A DNA stretch of 64,000 nt from Isoetes taiwanensis (GCA_021234155.1 JAJEKV010000039.1:8013077-8077076), one strand, 5' to 3'; positions 37,551 to 47,509 are shown, counted from the first letter of the stretch. Notes: generated by a model not told the origin, from the sequence alone. Numbers and translations: made by a program.

Positions 37551-38456
37551 AACTTTAGGTGGCAGGAAGATAGTTTACTTCACGTTTTCTCTTTTCAACT
37601 GCTAAAAAGGTTGTGGTTTTCTTTCTAGCCAAAAAAATGTTATCACCTGCCAGACATGTCTGATGGAGCAACTCAACGTGGAGACGTGGGAGAGGTGCAA
37701 GGAGCTTTATCCCATAGCTACATCCGGACGAAATGTATGCTTCAAAGACGCACCAAATTTTGAAGGATGGGTGCGGTGACTAAACCACGTCATACTTTAC
37801 TTGTCTCTGTCTCAATCTCCCCTTTGTTTGCAGAACAAGAAGAAAAATAAGGACCTGCCAGAAGGTTTCATGCACCTCGTCAGACTGGCACGAGAAGAAA
37901 GAACACTGGCAGAGAGGAGAACTCTAGATGTGGAGCCTTCTGACTATGAAAAGTTTAATTTGTTTGACCAAAATAATTTGTTTTCCATCATTCACGGGAC
38001 CTGCACTAAATTGGTTGGGACGGTAAAGCCCGCGGGATTTCACTGCGGTGATTGCGGACCTTCCTTATGGCTTTAAGCTAAAGGACGGCCGATTACGACG
38101 ATCAGCCTTTTTAAATTTTCAGAGTTTAACGCTTTTCGCCGGCGGCATCAAACAAGTCACAACGCCAAGCACCGGCGTCTTGTCGGTGTTTCACTTTCGA
38201 GCATGCAACCGGCCTTGTGGAGTCCACGTTTAAAAATCGCCGGATCCCGAAGGCAAGCTGGTTATGAGAATTTGGTTTGGTGAGTACTTTATTCGGAATC
38301 GTTGGGCTTGTTTCTTTTTTTGTTTGTTTTCTATTCGTAATATAATTGCCTTTGACTTGTTCTCTTTGTTTGTTTTTGTCGTTGCTGTTAGTGACACCAC
38401 TCTAATTTCTACGTGTACAAAACAAATATAAACTACCATGGCGAGGGGCGAGGTTC

Positions 38457-39083
38457 TTGAGTAAGGTTGAATACCTCCATGTTGCTTCTTGGAGTTTCGA
38501 TGGAAAACGCACCATGGAGCATTTTAACACAGCAGCATGCCAGAATTTTTCTAATGTGTTGGAATTTCCAGCTGTGCTTCAAAAGCTACAGGACCCTAGT
38601 GCACAAGGTAGAATTGTTAATCACTACCAGAAGCCTCAAAAGCTAATCAACCATCTCCTAGACATGTTTTCACGTCCAGGAGATTGGGTGCTTGATGCCT
38701 TCTCTGGCTCTGGTACAACAATAGCTTGTGCACTTAGGAAGGGCCGGAATTGTGTAGCAGTGGACATTGATAAAGAAGCTGTGCAATTCATCAAGATGAG
38801 ATTGGCAGCCTTGCCTACCCTACCAGATGAGCACCAAGAGTTAGGGGCCAAATCCTCATCCGATTTTGCCAAGCTGACCTCTTCTGAGATACAGCCTCCA
38901 TTCACTAGCTCTTTAGAGGATGAAGCTACTTTTGCAGAGCTGAAAGAAGTGGCACTAGCTACCATTCCTGAAGACACTGCAGAAGTAGACAAGGGTAAGG
39001 CACAAGAAAAGGATCAGACTACAGAATCTGGCACAGCAGAAACAAGCAAAAAGCATGATGAAGACTTCGATTTGGACCTTTAG
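38457..39083 (+). CDS. Last exon of the methyltransferase gene (open frame)
   Basis: This 3' part is a single open frame of 208 codons with no lesion. It starts inside a longer exon that follows a good acceptor (TTGCTGTTAG, ending 38391), so the first codon listed is not a translation start. It contains MEHFNTAACQNFSNVLEFPA, then the target-binding/SAM segment KPQKLINHLLDMFSRPGD, the SAM-binding LDAFSGSGTTIACALRKGRN, and VAVDIDKEAVQFIKMRLAAL, where the acidic D-I-D would contact the SAM ribose. A Ser/Glu/Lys tail of about 90 residues ends in EDFDLDL. The domain resembles bacterial N4-cytosine and N6-adenine methylases far more than plant 5-methylcytosine methylases. I cannot tell N4 from N6 specificity. 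Confidence 0.75.
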   Translation: MSKVEYLHVASWSFDGKRTMEHFNTAACQNFSNVLEFPAVLQKLQDPSAQGRIVNHYQKPQKLINHLLDMFSRPGDWVLDAFSGSGTTIACALRKGRNCVAVDIDKEAVQFIKMRLAALPTLPDEHQELGAKSSSDFAKLTSSEIQPPFTSSLEDEATFAELKEVALATIPEDTAEVDKGKAQEKDQTTESGTAETSKKHDEDFDLDL

Positions 39084-39425
39084 TCTGTCTTTTCCAAAAA
39101 AACATTAATACTGACCACCATGTGATGTTACAAATTGTGTCATTGAAACACTCTTCATTATATAATAATTATTTTATTTACTACATTCTGGTGTTTTCAA
39201 GATAGTACTTTTTGAGAATACAAAAGCATGTCTAAATTCTTCCCTTTTCAAGTGTTGGTTTTGGCAAAATCCAAGTTCTTTTACACTAGGGGGCCAAAAA
39301 GGAGGTAAAAAAAAATTAAGCCTATTGGAATTCCCAATTAGAAGGAAAAAAGTGTCATTTTCTAGATCAGGCTGTTTTTTTCAAGGGAATCTTTGAAACG
39401 GGAGTGCTGCAACACTCCCGTTTAA

Positions 39426-40424
39426 TTTGCAATCATGTTTTTGATTCAAAATTTATTGCCTTCATCTAGCTTGCATGGAGAGATTGCAGAACAAATCTGG
39501 AGCAAAAAAAGAAATAAGGTATGATTTCCTTAAAGCTTTTGGTTGTATAGCATATGCACATGTTCCAAAACAACTCAGAAAAAAATTAGATGACAGATCG
39601 ATCTTAGGGTTTCTTGTTGGTTATGATAATATGTCAAAGGGGTATAGAATATTTGAGCCAGCAAAGAGGAGAATATTGGTCAGTAGAGACGTGAGGTTTA
39701 ATGAAGAAATTCTGTACAAAAACAGAGGGGACTTGGACAGTAGATATAATCATTTTTCTGATGATAACAGTAGAAAAATTGCAAGCAGAAATATTACAGA
39801 AATGGATATGGATGATGATGAGTGTAAAAATGAAGTTCAAGTGGAAAAAGAAGTCAATGACAGTCATGTAGAAAATATAGAGCCACAAATCGAAGCTGAA
39901 ACAGAGCAAATGAATGAAGATGATGGAGAACAGAAGGATATTAGACAAATAAAATATAGAAGGGGTACTGAAGCTGAAAGGTTAAAGGATGATCTAAAAA
40001 ATATAGAAGTAGAGGCTTATGGAAGAGATCCCACAGGAAAAAGCAAAAGGCTTCAAGGAGAAGAAATTGAGGAAATTGAAATAAATGAGATTATGGCCAT
40101 TCTTGAGCCTGAAACTCCAAAAGATTTTGAACACGCAATAAGTTGTGAAAATGCAAAGGAATGGAAAGCAGCATGGAAAATGAAATGAGATCCTTTGAAA
40201 GGACAGAAACTTATGATATTGTAGAGAAACCAGAAGGGAGAAATATTGTTGGGAACAAGTGGATTTTTAAGGTTAAATTGGGTAATAGTGGAGAAAGAAA
40301 ATACAAGGCAAGATTAGTAGCTCAAGGATTTTCACAGAAAAAAGGAATAGATTTTGAAGAAACTTTTTCACCCATTGTCAAGCTCACTAGTTTGAGAATT
40401 CTGCTAGCTTTTGCAAATGCATTC
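39426..40424 (+). pseudogene. Ty1/copia pol, part 2 (integrase end, start of reverse transcriptase)
   Basis: The frame from 39475 begins with the copia integrase C-terminal region, LKAFGCIAYAHVPKQLRKKL then RSILGFLVGYDNMSKGYRIF and RRILVSRDVRFNE. An acidic linker follows. After a one-base frameshift at about 40170 the reverse transcriptase starts: YDIVEKPEGRNIVGNKWIF and YKARLVAQGFSQKKGIDFEE, then FSPIVKLTSLRILLAFANA. Homology stops at about 40422, before the polymerase catalytic residues, where a repeated segment begins. The rest of the reverse transcriptase, RNase H and the 3' LTR are not found in the window. Dozens of bases just after the TTAA at 39425 are too damaged to align. Confidence 0.9.
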
Positions 40425-41070
40425 ACTAGTTTGCCTTGAGATAATATATAGAAACAATTTTAGGCTTTGGTTATATATTTTTACCATTATTGGGATTTTT
40501 CACAATTGAATGACTGAAACATGGAACGCAAACTGCAAACGCAATTGGTGTGTACTAAATATCAAATGACATGTTAATATGTATTTATATTATAACATGG
40601 ACTAAATTCATGACTGATTGTATGCATGCACAGCAAGAGGACACAAGTGTACCACTTAGGTGACAACTAAGCAACATGCAGATAACTTCATGACATGGCC
40701 AACAGCTCTTGTACTTCGTGAGGTGACTCACTTACGAACGAGCATCAGCTGCAACATATCAGAGCTTATATCTATACAGATCTATGAGCTGCTTGCTAGA
40801 CTTTCAAAGTATGGCATTTGTAAACTCTCCGTGAACAAACATCCTCATATCTCCATCATAAGAGCATTCACTTCACGCTCGAGTAGGCTGTGACAGAACC
40901 TCCTCTCGATGTCATGGACATCAAAACTATAGGAAATCTCACTTGCTCTAAGCAATGCTACAATGCAGTACCATAGGGCTTCGGATGAGAATCCAATCTA
41001 CTTAGCCTCTATTACCCAGGCAAAGTCCTACATTGTGAAAGGCGGCAATATATCCATGGATGTTGATGTT
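40422..41070. repeat. 0.65-kb direct repeat, left copy
   Basis: Starts at TTCACTAGTTTGCCTTGAGA, exactly where copia homology ends, and runs to GGATGTTGATGTTTGAATCAG. A second copy in the same orientation lies at 44612-45257. On the minus strand this copy may hold the 3' end of the transposase-like gene (for example FDVHDIERRFCHSLLEREVN), so it is more than a simple spacer. Confidence 0.9.
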
Positions 41071-41074
41071 TGAA

Positions 41075-42270
41075 TCAGACAAGAATTTTCCTCTTGCTGG
41101 TTTCAGATATGTTCATCCACTCGGATGTTCCACAAGTAAACATCTCTTCAACAACTTCTACCATTTTATGAGCATTACCCAATTTTATGCTGCTATATTT
41201 TAATTGCAGTTGTCTTAACCATCTATTCAGCTCAACAGACTTGCCATCGTGTTCACCTTTCTCGTTGTTAGAACCAAAAAAAATCACATCATATAGACTT
41301 CAGTGTCGTTTGTGTACCTAGCCACAAAGTAAAATGGTCTAGAAGCCTTGAATTGAGATGCTGCACCATCTGAAAACACATAATGTCTCTTTGGCACCCT
41401 TCCGTTCTGCTTCAGATATTTGTGGTGCTTCATGAAGCAGTGTTGCACGAACAAAGTATCGTGTTCCCTATCATCTGATACATAGTAATGTGTTTCTTTG
41501 ATAATCTCATCTGCCACTGAGTCATACCGATATGTTATTTGAACCAAAATGGTAATCTGGTTATTGATCCAGCTCATCAACTGCACCTCCTCTTGTTCTT
41601 TGAATGTATAGTTCTTTGCAAAATCCACTACCCAAAGACATAAATCTGCTGGAAGATTCTCCAGAGGCTCCTTAAATTGTTTTGCCTGCCATTGGTACCT
41701 GAAATTATGCAGTGGAAAGATTTTTAGACGCTCTTTCAGTTTATCTAGAAGCTCCTTGGGTTCTGTCTCATTGTACTGATGAGTCAATCTCCTACCAGAA
41801 CTCGAGACGTTGTCTTTTTCATAGTCAATGTACTCCCATTTCACTTTCCTGTTACTGCCACTTTCTTCCATGGGATAGGTCTGAAACTTCTTGATTCCAC
41901 ACAGCTCACAATCTCCAAGGATGCACGCCTTCTTGTGAAACTCATCTAATTCACTCTTTCGACACAATATAGATCTCCACAGGCTTCCTGTACTTGCAAT
42001 TTTATGCTGGTGTACCCTGCATTGACCAAGTTCATGTGATCTACGTACATCGCAGGTGCAAGTGCAATTCTTCGGATGTTTAGTTCTCATCCCATTGAGT
42101 CCATAGCATTTGCATCCCCACATGCTGAATGCAACATCAACTATTGTAGTCCTTCGATTTCACAACAAACCAAGATTTTAGCTTCTCAAAAGCTCGAAGA
42201 CGAATCTTAATTTGTGGTTGTTGGTCCTTGAACCTCTTGAACAATGGCATCTGCATGAAATGAACACTAA
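41075..42270 (-). pseudogene. Transposase-like gene (FSDGAASQFK family)
   Basis: The main frame (42123-41284, 279 codons) contains a Cys-rich segment CTCTCDVRRS, DCELCGIKKF, then ETHYYVSDDREHDTLFVQHC and PKRHYVFSDGAASQFKASRP. A one-base shift leads to FFGSNNEKGEHDGKSVELNR (41281-41220). Upstream, LFKRFKDQQPQIKIRLRAFE and SWFVVKSKDY with a CCIQH segment extend it to about 42270, past a stop and a frameshift. I recall the triad SDD / FSDGAAxQFK / GxxHGKGExDG from many uncharacterised animal and plant proteins thought to be transposon-derived; the spaced acidic residues suggest a DDE-like fold, which is inference. The gene is not functional in this copy. It lies between the two 0.65-kb repeats. 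Confidence 0.6.
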
Positions 42271-42349
42271 ACTGTTAGGATGTGTATAAACCATGCACTA
42301 TACCATGCCCCATACTCATCATATTCACCAGACCGAGCACCTTAGTGTT

Positions 42350-43225
42350 GTGTATGTTACCACACGCCACACCACACCACACAATGCACCACATACATCA
42401 TAACCATCAAACAGATGATACTAAACTCATGCCATACCACACACTACAGAGCATATACCATGCACCACACACTCTACACCACACATTCTACACGCTATAC
42501 ACCATTCACCATATACCATACATCAAATATGTGGTGGTAGCAAGGAGTGGTGGGACATTGTGCAAGGTGATGGAGTGTGGTGGTGGGACATGGTGGAGGG
42601 TGGTGGTGGGAGATGGTGGGGTGTGGGACATGGTGGAGTGTGGTGGTGGAAGATGGTGGGGGTGTGGTGTGGGACATGGTGGACTCATGGTGGAGTGTGG
42701 TGGTGGGAGATGATGGGCTTCAAATGTGGTGGTAATGGAGAATGTGGTGCATGTGGTGGTGGGAGATGGTGTGTTTGAAATGTGGTGATAAATGTGATGG
42801 TGGCAAAGATGTGGTGGTAGTCTATGGTGGATGAAATTTAGTGGTAGAATAGATGGTGGGGTGTTATGTGGTGTGGTGGTGGTGACATATATGGTGAAAT
42901 GTGGTGGTGAGAGATTGTGTGGTGAAATGTAGTGGTGGTGACGAATGTGGTGGAGTGTGGTGGCGAGAGGTGGTGGGCTTCTAGTGTGGTGGTAATGTAG
43001 AATGTGGTGGTGGGGGATTGTGGGGGGAGGGGTTGGGTGAGAAGGGGGTGTATGGTGGAGTGGAGTGGGATGGGAGGGAGGGGGGGAGGGGATAGGATGG
43101 GAGGGTGTGATAAATAAAAGTGAATCCACACATATCATACATTCAACATGCACACACCAACATGACATCATAAACATAACGCACCCCACGCCACACCATA
43201 CCACACCACACATCACATCACTTTG
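42350..43225. repeat. GTGGTG-rich low-complexity tract with CACCACA flanks
   Basis: Positions 42530-43100 are strongly G/T-rich (GTGGTGGTGGGAGATGGTGG repeated with variation). They are flanked by A/C-rich stretches at 42350-42520 and 43180-43220 (ACCACACCACAC). Several groups of GGG runs could form G-quadruplexes. Long open frames on both strands here are compositional and not genes. Confidence 0.85.
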
Positions 43226-44611
43226 ATCCTATTTCGTCTGCCATAAAAAATTTGCCTAGCCTGCTCTCATAATATTTCTGAAATTCGTAGACCCTGATAA
43301 TAATTACTTTCCTTTCCTAATAATATATAATATTAAAGTGTCTTAAAGCCCATCTTTCAAGTTCTTAATCATTGATTTTATAACAACAACTTCAAAGGGA
43401 TTTCCAATCACATGTTCGAAAAAGGAAAAAAATCTGTCATCTTGCAACAAACGAGCAACAAAGACTACTCTTTGATTGGACGAAGTGGTTGCAAACAGCT
43501 GAGAATGCAATTCACCGACCTATCAACACGCTGCTTTATTTGTTTTGTGGCATAATACAGCCCAATGTCGGAATACCTGCATTTAGAACCAGCACTTGTA
43601 GTGGAATTCTCGCCCTCCATCTGTAAAAATGAAATTGATTTGAATTCCTTGTAGAATTCTTGTGAATTTCTCCATCTTTCTTGCAGAATTCTTGTTTGGT
43701 GAACGTTCTGGGAAGGGGAAAATTTTGGAAAGGGAGGGACAGATTCATTCAAACTGAGTTCGATTCGGTGCACCAAGAATTCTGGCCATGGGTTGTCAGG
43801 GGATATTCTTGCAATCATTGCGGACCTGCCACAAAAAGACAAATTGGAGTATCGTGCTGTATACCCAAAATGTAGCCCGAAAAAGCATGAATTCATCCTT
43901 CAATTCAATACAATATATGTATACCCTTTCATGCTCAGTACTCTGCTTTATAGTTTCCATGGGAAAATGCAGCTTAGTGAGCCTTTAGGTTTCATTACTT
44001 GCTATTCCTTGTCGACATTTGAATGGCATCAGAACTTGCATTTGCAACTTGCTTTCCTTTGAGAACTATGGTAGAATCATTAGCTAAATGCAAAGCAAGT
44101 TACAGAGATAGGGATTAATGCCTCTGAAATGTACTAAGTGCATAGCATTTGTCCCTAACCATTTACATGAAGGGACCATTTATGGTTAGATTCTAAACAA
44201 TAGTGGACCATCCATGTCTTGTGAACCTTCTTCTAGATCATTATCCTCTTGAATGCCCCTTCACGTGTAAAAATTCCTTCACATCAAGATTTTGCAATAC
44301 GGGAAGGGACAAATAGTAACAAGTGTCAAGAGGGTAGTGACAGGGGGAAGGTTCCCAAGGCAATAAGTGGTCGACGAATATTTTTTAATTCAAAAAACTG
44401 TTCTTGTATCGTAAGGTTCCTTCCCCATGCACACAGACAACATACCACCCTTTCCCCCCTTATCCAAATGCAGGAGATTCCTTCATAGCAAGGGCTTTTA
44501 TGGTTGCATCTTCAGTGGTTGTTATGTGTGTTAATTTGGAGTTGTCACCTAAGGCTAAGACAAATGGATTCTAACTTTAGAAACATCACCTTTGTTCATA
44601 GCTATAGGCTT
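43226..44611. other. Mostly unassigned, with an F-box-like scrap at 43770-43905 (+)
   Basis: On the plus strand SGDILAIIADLPQKDKLEYR followed by AVYPK resembles the core of an F-box (LPxDxLxxIxxxLPxKDxLxxRAVCxxW), lacking the final Trp. Nothing around it extends the match, so it is at most a fragment. A minus-strand frame of 143 codons overlaps it (43465-43896) and has no known motif. The rest shows no feature. Confidence 0.3.
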
Positions 44612-45257
44612 CCTTCACTAGTTTGCCTTGAGATAATACATATAAACAATTTTAGGCTTGGGTTATATACTTTTACTATTATTGGGATTGTTCACATTTG
44701 AATAAGGACTGGAACATGGAACACAAACTGCAAACGCAATTGGTGTCAATAAAATATCAAATGACATGTTAATATGTATTTATATCATAACCTGGACTAA
44801 ATTAATGGCTGATTGTATATATTCATAGCAAGAGGACACAAGTGTACCACTTAGGCGACAACTTAGCAACATGCTGGTAACTTCATGACATGGCCGATAG
44901 CTCTTGTACTTCGTGAGCTCACTTACGAACGAGCATCAGCTGCATTATATCAGAGCTTATATCTATACATTGCTAAACTTTCGGAGTATGGCATTTGCAA
45001 ACTGCCAATGAACAAGCATCCTCGTTATCTTCATCATAAGAGCATTCACTTCACGCTCGAGTAGGCTGTGATAGAACCTCGTCTCGATGTCATAGGCATC
45101 AAAACTATAGGAAATCTCACTTGCTCTGAGCAATGTTACAATGCAGTATCATAGGGCTTCAGATGAGAATCCAATCTACTTAGCCTCTATTACCCAGGCA
45201 AACTCCTACATTGTGAAAGGCGGCAATATGTCCATGGATGTTGATGTTTGAATCAGA
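44612..45257. repeat. 0.65-kb direct repeat, right copy
   Basis: Begins TTCACTAGTTTGCCTTGAGA and ends GGATGTTGATGTTTGAATCAG, like the left copy at 40422-41070. By eye they differ at roughly one base in ten to fifteen plus small indels, for example the lack of a segment containing TCTATGAGCTGCTTGC. Only this 3' segment of the transposase-like gene is duplicated, not the gene body. Confidence 0.9.
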
Positions 45258-45399
45258 AAAAAAACCGCAGCCAGTGATATACAAGCTGCTCTAGCAGCAA
45301 TGGACTACGACGCTCAAACTCAATGGACCACGTTATAGAAAACCATGCTTGATTGATCAATGGATCTATAATGAGTCAACGGAATCAAAAGTGAAGATC

Positions 45400-46250
45400 A
45401 ATCAATCAATAGAGTATGTCTCGCTCCAAAGCGGCATGCTGTAGAGGCTCTTTTTCTTGGAAGAGGATTGGCATGAAAGTGTAAACTAACTGCTTTTGCC
45501 CTTCCTAAGAGTAGGAAATAACCCTTCAATATACCCCTCAACTGGCCCGTGCTCATTTATCCCATGAACATACAATTGTAACCGCATGAATTCATCTGTA
45601 TATGCTTAAACTGTTATATTCTTTTGTTCCAGGTGGTTAAAAGTTTGAATTTGTTGGCAATGATGAGCTATGGAAACATAGTGAGATTTGAAAGCTTTGG
45701 CAAAAACCTCGTACCGGCACCTACCTCGAGTCAGTCCATGAAAGCGGACATAACCTTTCTACCAAATGCGGGCTGATCCTGTGAGTTTAGTGGTGGCAAC
45801 CTTGCCGATATCCTTTTCTGTCATTCCATAAGATTTGCCGAACTCATGCATCTCATCTAACCAGGATTCGACATCCATACCCGACCTGGTCTTACCTGAG
45901 AACTGAGCCAATTTATGGTTCTTCCAAATGCTGGTAATGGCAGAGTATACAGTCTGTCAATAGTCCTTCTTCTTGGATTTTGCATGATCATTTGCTGACT
46001 CAGAGGATTCCAATGACTCGGACAATTCAGAACTGTCATCAGATGATGAACTGCTCCGTGTATGCTTTGAGCGGATAGATATAGACGGAGCGGTGGCGGC
46101 TGCTGATTCACTATAGCAGGAATTTCAAGGCCATACTCCTGTGGTGCTGGTGGTGGATTGTTATGAAGTACATAAGCTTGGAGCTCAGTAAGCTGACACT
46201 TCATAAGTATGAGCTCCTGCTCTGGAGTGAGACGACCCGGTTGCACAGGT
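45400..46250 (-). pseudogene. Ty3/gypsy gag remnant
   Basis: On the minus strand a frame from about 45930 to 45500 reads SGMDVESWLDEMHEFGKSYG, TEKDIGKVATTKLTGSARIW, then KGYVRFHGLTRGRCRYEVFA and YTDEFMRLQLYVHGINEHGP. This matches the retrotransposon gag domain of plant Ty3/gypsy elements (WL..M...F, A...L.G.A..W). Only two stops interrupt that stretch: one directly after ARIW and one before the YTDEF segment. Upstream, in another frame (46246-45950), RLTPEQELILMKCQLTELQA and a Pro-rich linker look like the gag N-terminus. Protease and polymerase should follow at lower coordinates, but the sequence there is the 0.65-kb repeat, so the element is truncated. Confidence 0.8.
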
Positions 46251-46260
46251 ATCGCCTATG

Positions 46261-47150
46261 AAGGGGGACGTGCCCGTCTAAAATATAGATGAGATCGAGA
46301 TAAGCACACTATTTCGAACATTGTTATAATAAGACGATTAAAAAGGAAATGCTTGATATTAACGTAAAACTTAATGTTACATTTAACATCATGCCTGAAC
46401 GGACAAACAAAATGCAAAAAATTTTTATTTACGCAAGATGCTTATACATAAGTATAGTCAACTGGAGACGTAAGTGGATACAATATCGAATGAAGGGTAC
46501 TATCCTTACTGCCCACAGTAAATTATACTTGTGCCAAGCCTGGAGGATAATATTCTGATACTTCATGGTGGGGCTTATGATAAAGTGATTGAACAAATTG
46601 TTCATTGCCCGATAAAGTTCCCAAAGGTGATCATCCACATCGAAGAGTACTTCCTCGTATGTGTTATCACAATAGGACCAACTCCTTTGCATCTTGTGTC
46701 GCAAGTTGTGGACGGTTTTGTCCCGACGGCACATGACAATTTCCCACCCCGTAGTGGTGTAATATGGCACATTTATCCCTGCAATAGACCCCGTAATAGA
46801 TGCACAATCAATGACTTATACCCTACGTACACGAATTTATCAAAGAGAGAGACAATGAATATAAAAATGCCAAAATTTATATTAAAAATAGCATACAAAT
46901 GCCTATATAAGTAATACATATGTCGTAATGGCCGAAGGCCATACACTATAATCCAAAAGAACTATATTAAGGAACTAGATCCTGCATCATGATCCATCGG
47001 CATAGGAGGTGGACGTGGTTGACGGTGTCGAAGTAAAGTAACTCTGGGGCTGATGGTATGGGCCGCGATGGAAGCAATCTCTGGAGGATAAGCCGTGGTC
47101 AAAGGGGCGGCCACAAGGAGCTCCATGCTCATCCATAGTGCTATATCCTA
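46261..47150. other. Unassigned; possible gypsy upstream region
   Basis: A 113-codon minus-strand frame (46770-46429) and a 127-codon plus-strand frame (46531-46914) overlap, and neither has a recognised motif. Being upstream of the gypsy gag on the minus strand, the segment could be its leader, but I see no LTR or primer-binding site. Confidence 0.3.
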
Positions 47151-47158
47151 CCCTAGGA

Positions 47159-47500
47159 CAGTGTTGTCCCGTACGCGTACCGTACCGTATGTACTGTACG
47201 TATTTTTTAAAAAATACGTTTTTTTTCAGCCATACGTACCTTACGTACGTTTGGAGTATTTTTTAAAAATCAAAAAACAATGTTTAAATAGAAAAAAACA
47301 TGAAATAAAACATAAAATTGATGTAGGGGAAGTTGGTTAGCATGTTAGTTTGCTATCTAGGAGGCCCAGGTTCAATTCCTGGTAAGTGCAAGTTTATTGT
47401 TTTGTGAAAAACAAGTAGTATTTTAAAAAAAAAATGTCAGGAGTATTTTTTAAAAATACGTACGTACGTACAAGTGAATACGCGTATTTTTGCAACACTG
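47159..47500. mobile_element. Non-autonomous hAT-type element, 342 bp
   Basis: Termini are CAGTGTTG (47159) and CAACACTG (ending 47500), a hAT-type inverted repeat. The 8 bp on either side are identical, CCCTAGGA (47151-47158 and 47501-47508), the target-duplication length of hAT. Subterminal ACGCGTA/TACGCGT and repeated TACGTACGTAC words follow, then a long AT-rich core with ATTTTTTAAAAAATACG facing its complement. There is no coding capacity, so it would need a transposase from elsewhere. It carries a tRNA-like segment. Confidence 0.9.
47324..47393 (+). other. tRNA-like sequence inside the hAT element
   Basis: GGAAGTTGGTTAGCATG resembles a tRNA 5' part with D-arm (A-box region). The downstream CCAGGTTCAATTCCTGG forms a 5-bp T-arm stem with a B-box GGTTCAATTCC, about 30 nt after the D-arm, which is normal tRNA spacing. 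An acceptor stem is not obvious and the anticodon arm is weak. It is therefore a tRNA-derived relic or Pol III promoter-like sequence, not a gene I would call. Confidence 0.5.
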
Positions 47501-47509
47501 CCCTAGGAC

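Larger units (their letters stand above)
35225..39083 (+). pseudogene. DNA N4/N6-amino-methyltransferase gene with ParB-like N-terminal part
   Basis: The presumed start ATG (35225) lies in an 8-nt coding exon with donor ACAG-GTGAGC; the next exon begins after TTTTGTACAG (35533), and joining keeps the frame. The N-terminal half is basic and acidic low-complexity (36000-36260, many Lys/Glu/Ser). A middle part reads VLGGNHDF and LTDEEAKIVANTHNAE (36.53-36.68 kb), resembling ParB-type proteins. The catalytic half has IADLPYG (38051-38071), a variant of the (D/N/S)PPY motif IV, then HYQKPQKLINHLLDMF (motif X) and DWVLDAFSGSGTT (SAM-binding motif I). Order IV-X-I fits the beta-class DNA amino-methyltransferases. 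Introns with clear splice sites exist (35233-35532, 38280-38391, one ending at CCTTTGTTTGCAG near 37833). At least three frameshifts occur between 35.6 and 38.05 kb, so this copy is probably inactive. Confidence 0.7.
30587..39421. mobile_element. 8.8-kb TTAA-flanked DNA transposon carrying a methyltransferase gene
   Basis: The copia polyprotein stops at 30582 and resumes after 39426 on the same strand and in the right domain order, which defines an insertion. It is bounded by TTAA on both sides (30583-30586 and 39422-39425). The termini are inverted: ACGGGAG at 30587 and CTCCCGT ending at 39421, with CAAAGATTCCC at 30610-30620 and its complement at 39385-39395. The right end can fold as a 9-bp stem (39398-39421); the left end has GGAATATTCC. 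Inside are two divergent genes, a transposase-like protein on the minus strand and a DNA methyltransferase on the plus strand. TTAA target duplication is the hallmark of piggyBac; no piggyBac transposase is present inside, so kinship with that superfamily is open. Confidence 0.75.

Noticed and set aside
41075-42270. KDZ (Kyakuja/Dileera/Zisupton) transposase
   Set aside because: I considered it because of the Cys clusters and the methylase nearby, but the FSDGAASQFK and KGEHDG motifs match a different uncharacterised family.
42506-43216. 236-codon minus-strand open frame (His/Pro/Thr-rich)
   Set aside because: It is the complement of the GTGGTG tract; its length comes from base composition and the repeated CACCATCC words give no protein domain.
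40422-45257. LTR retrotransposon with 0.65-kb LTRs
   Set aside because: The repeats do not begin TG and end CA, no primer-binding site or polypurine tract is seen next to them, and the gene between is not gag-pol.
47324-47393. True tRNA gene
   Set aside because: The T-arm and B-box are good, but no acceptor-stem pairing or clean anticodon arm is seen, and the sequence is inside a hAT MITE.
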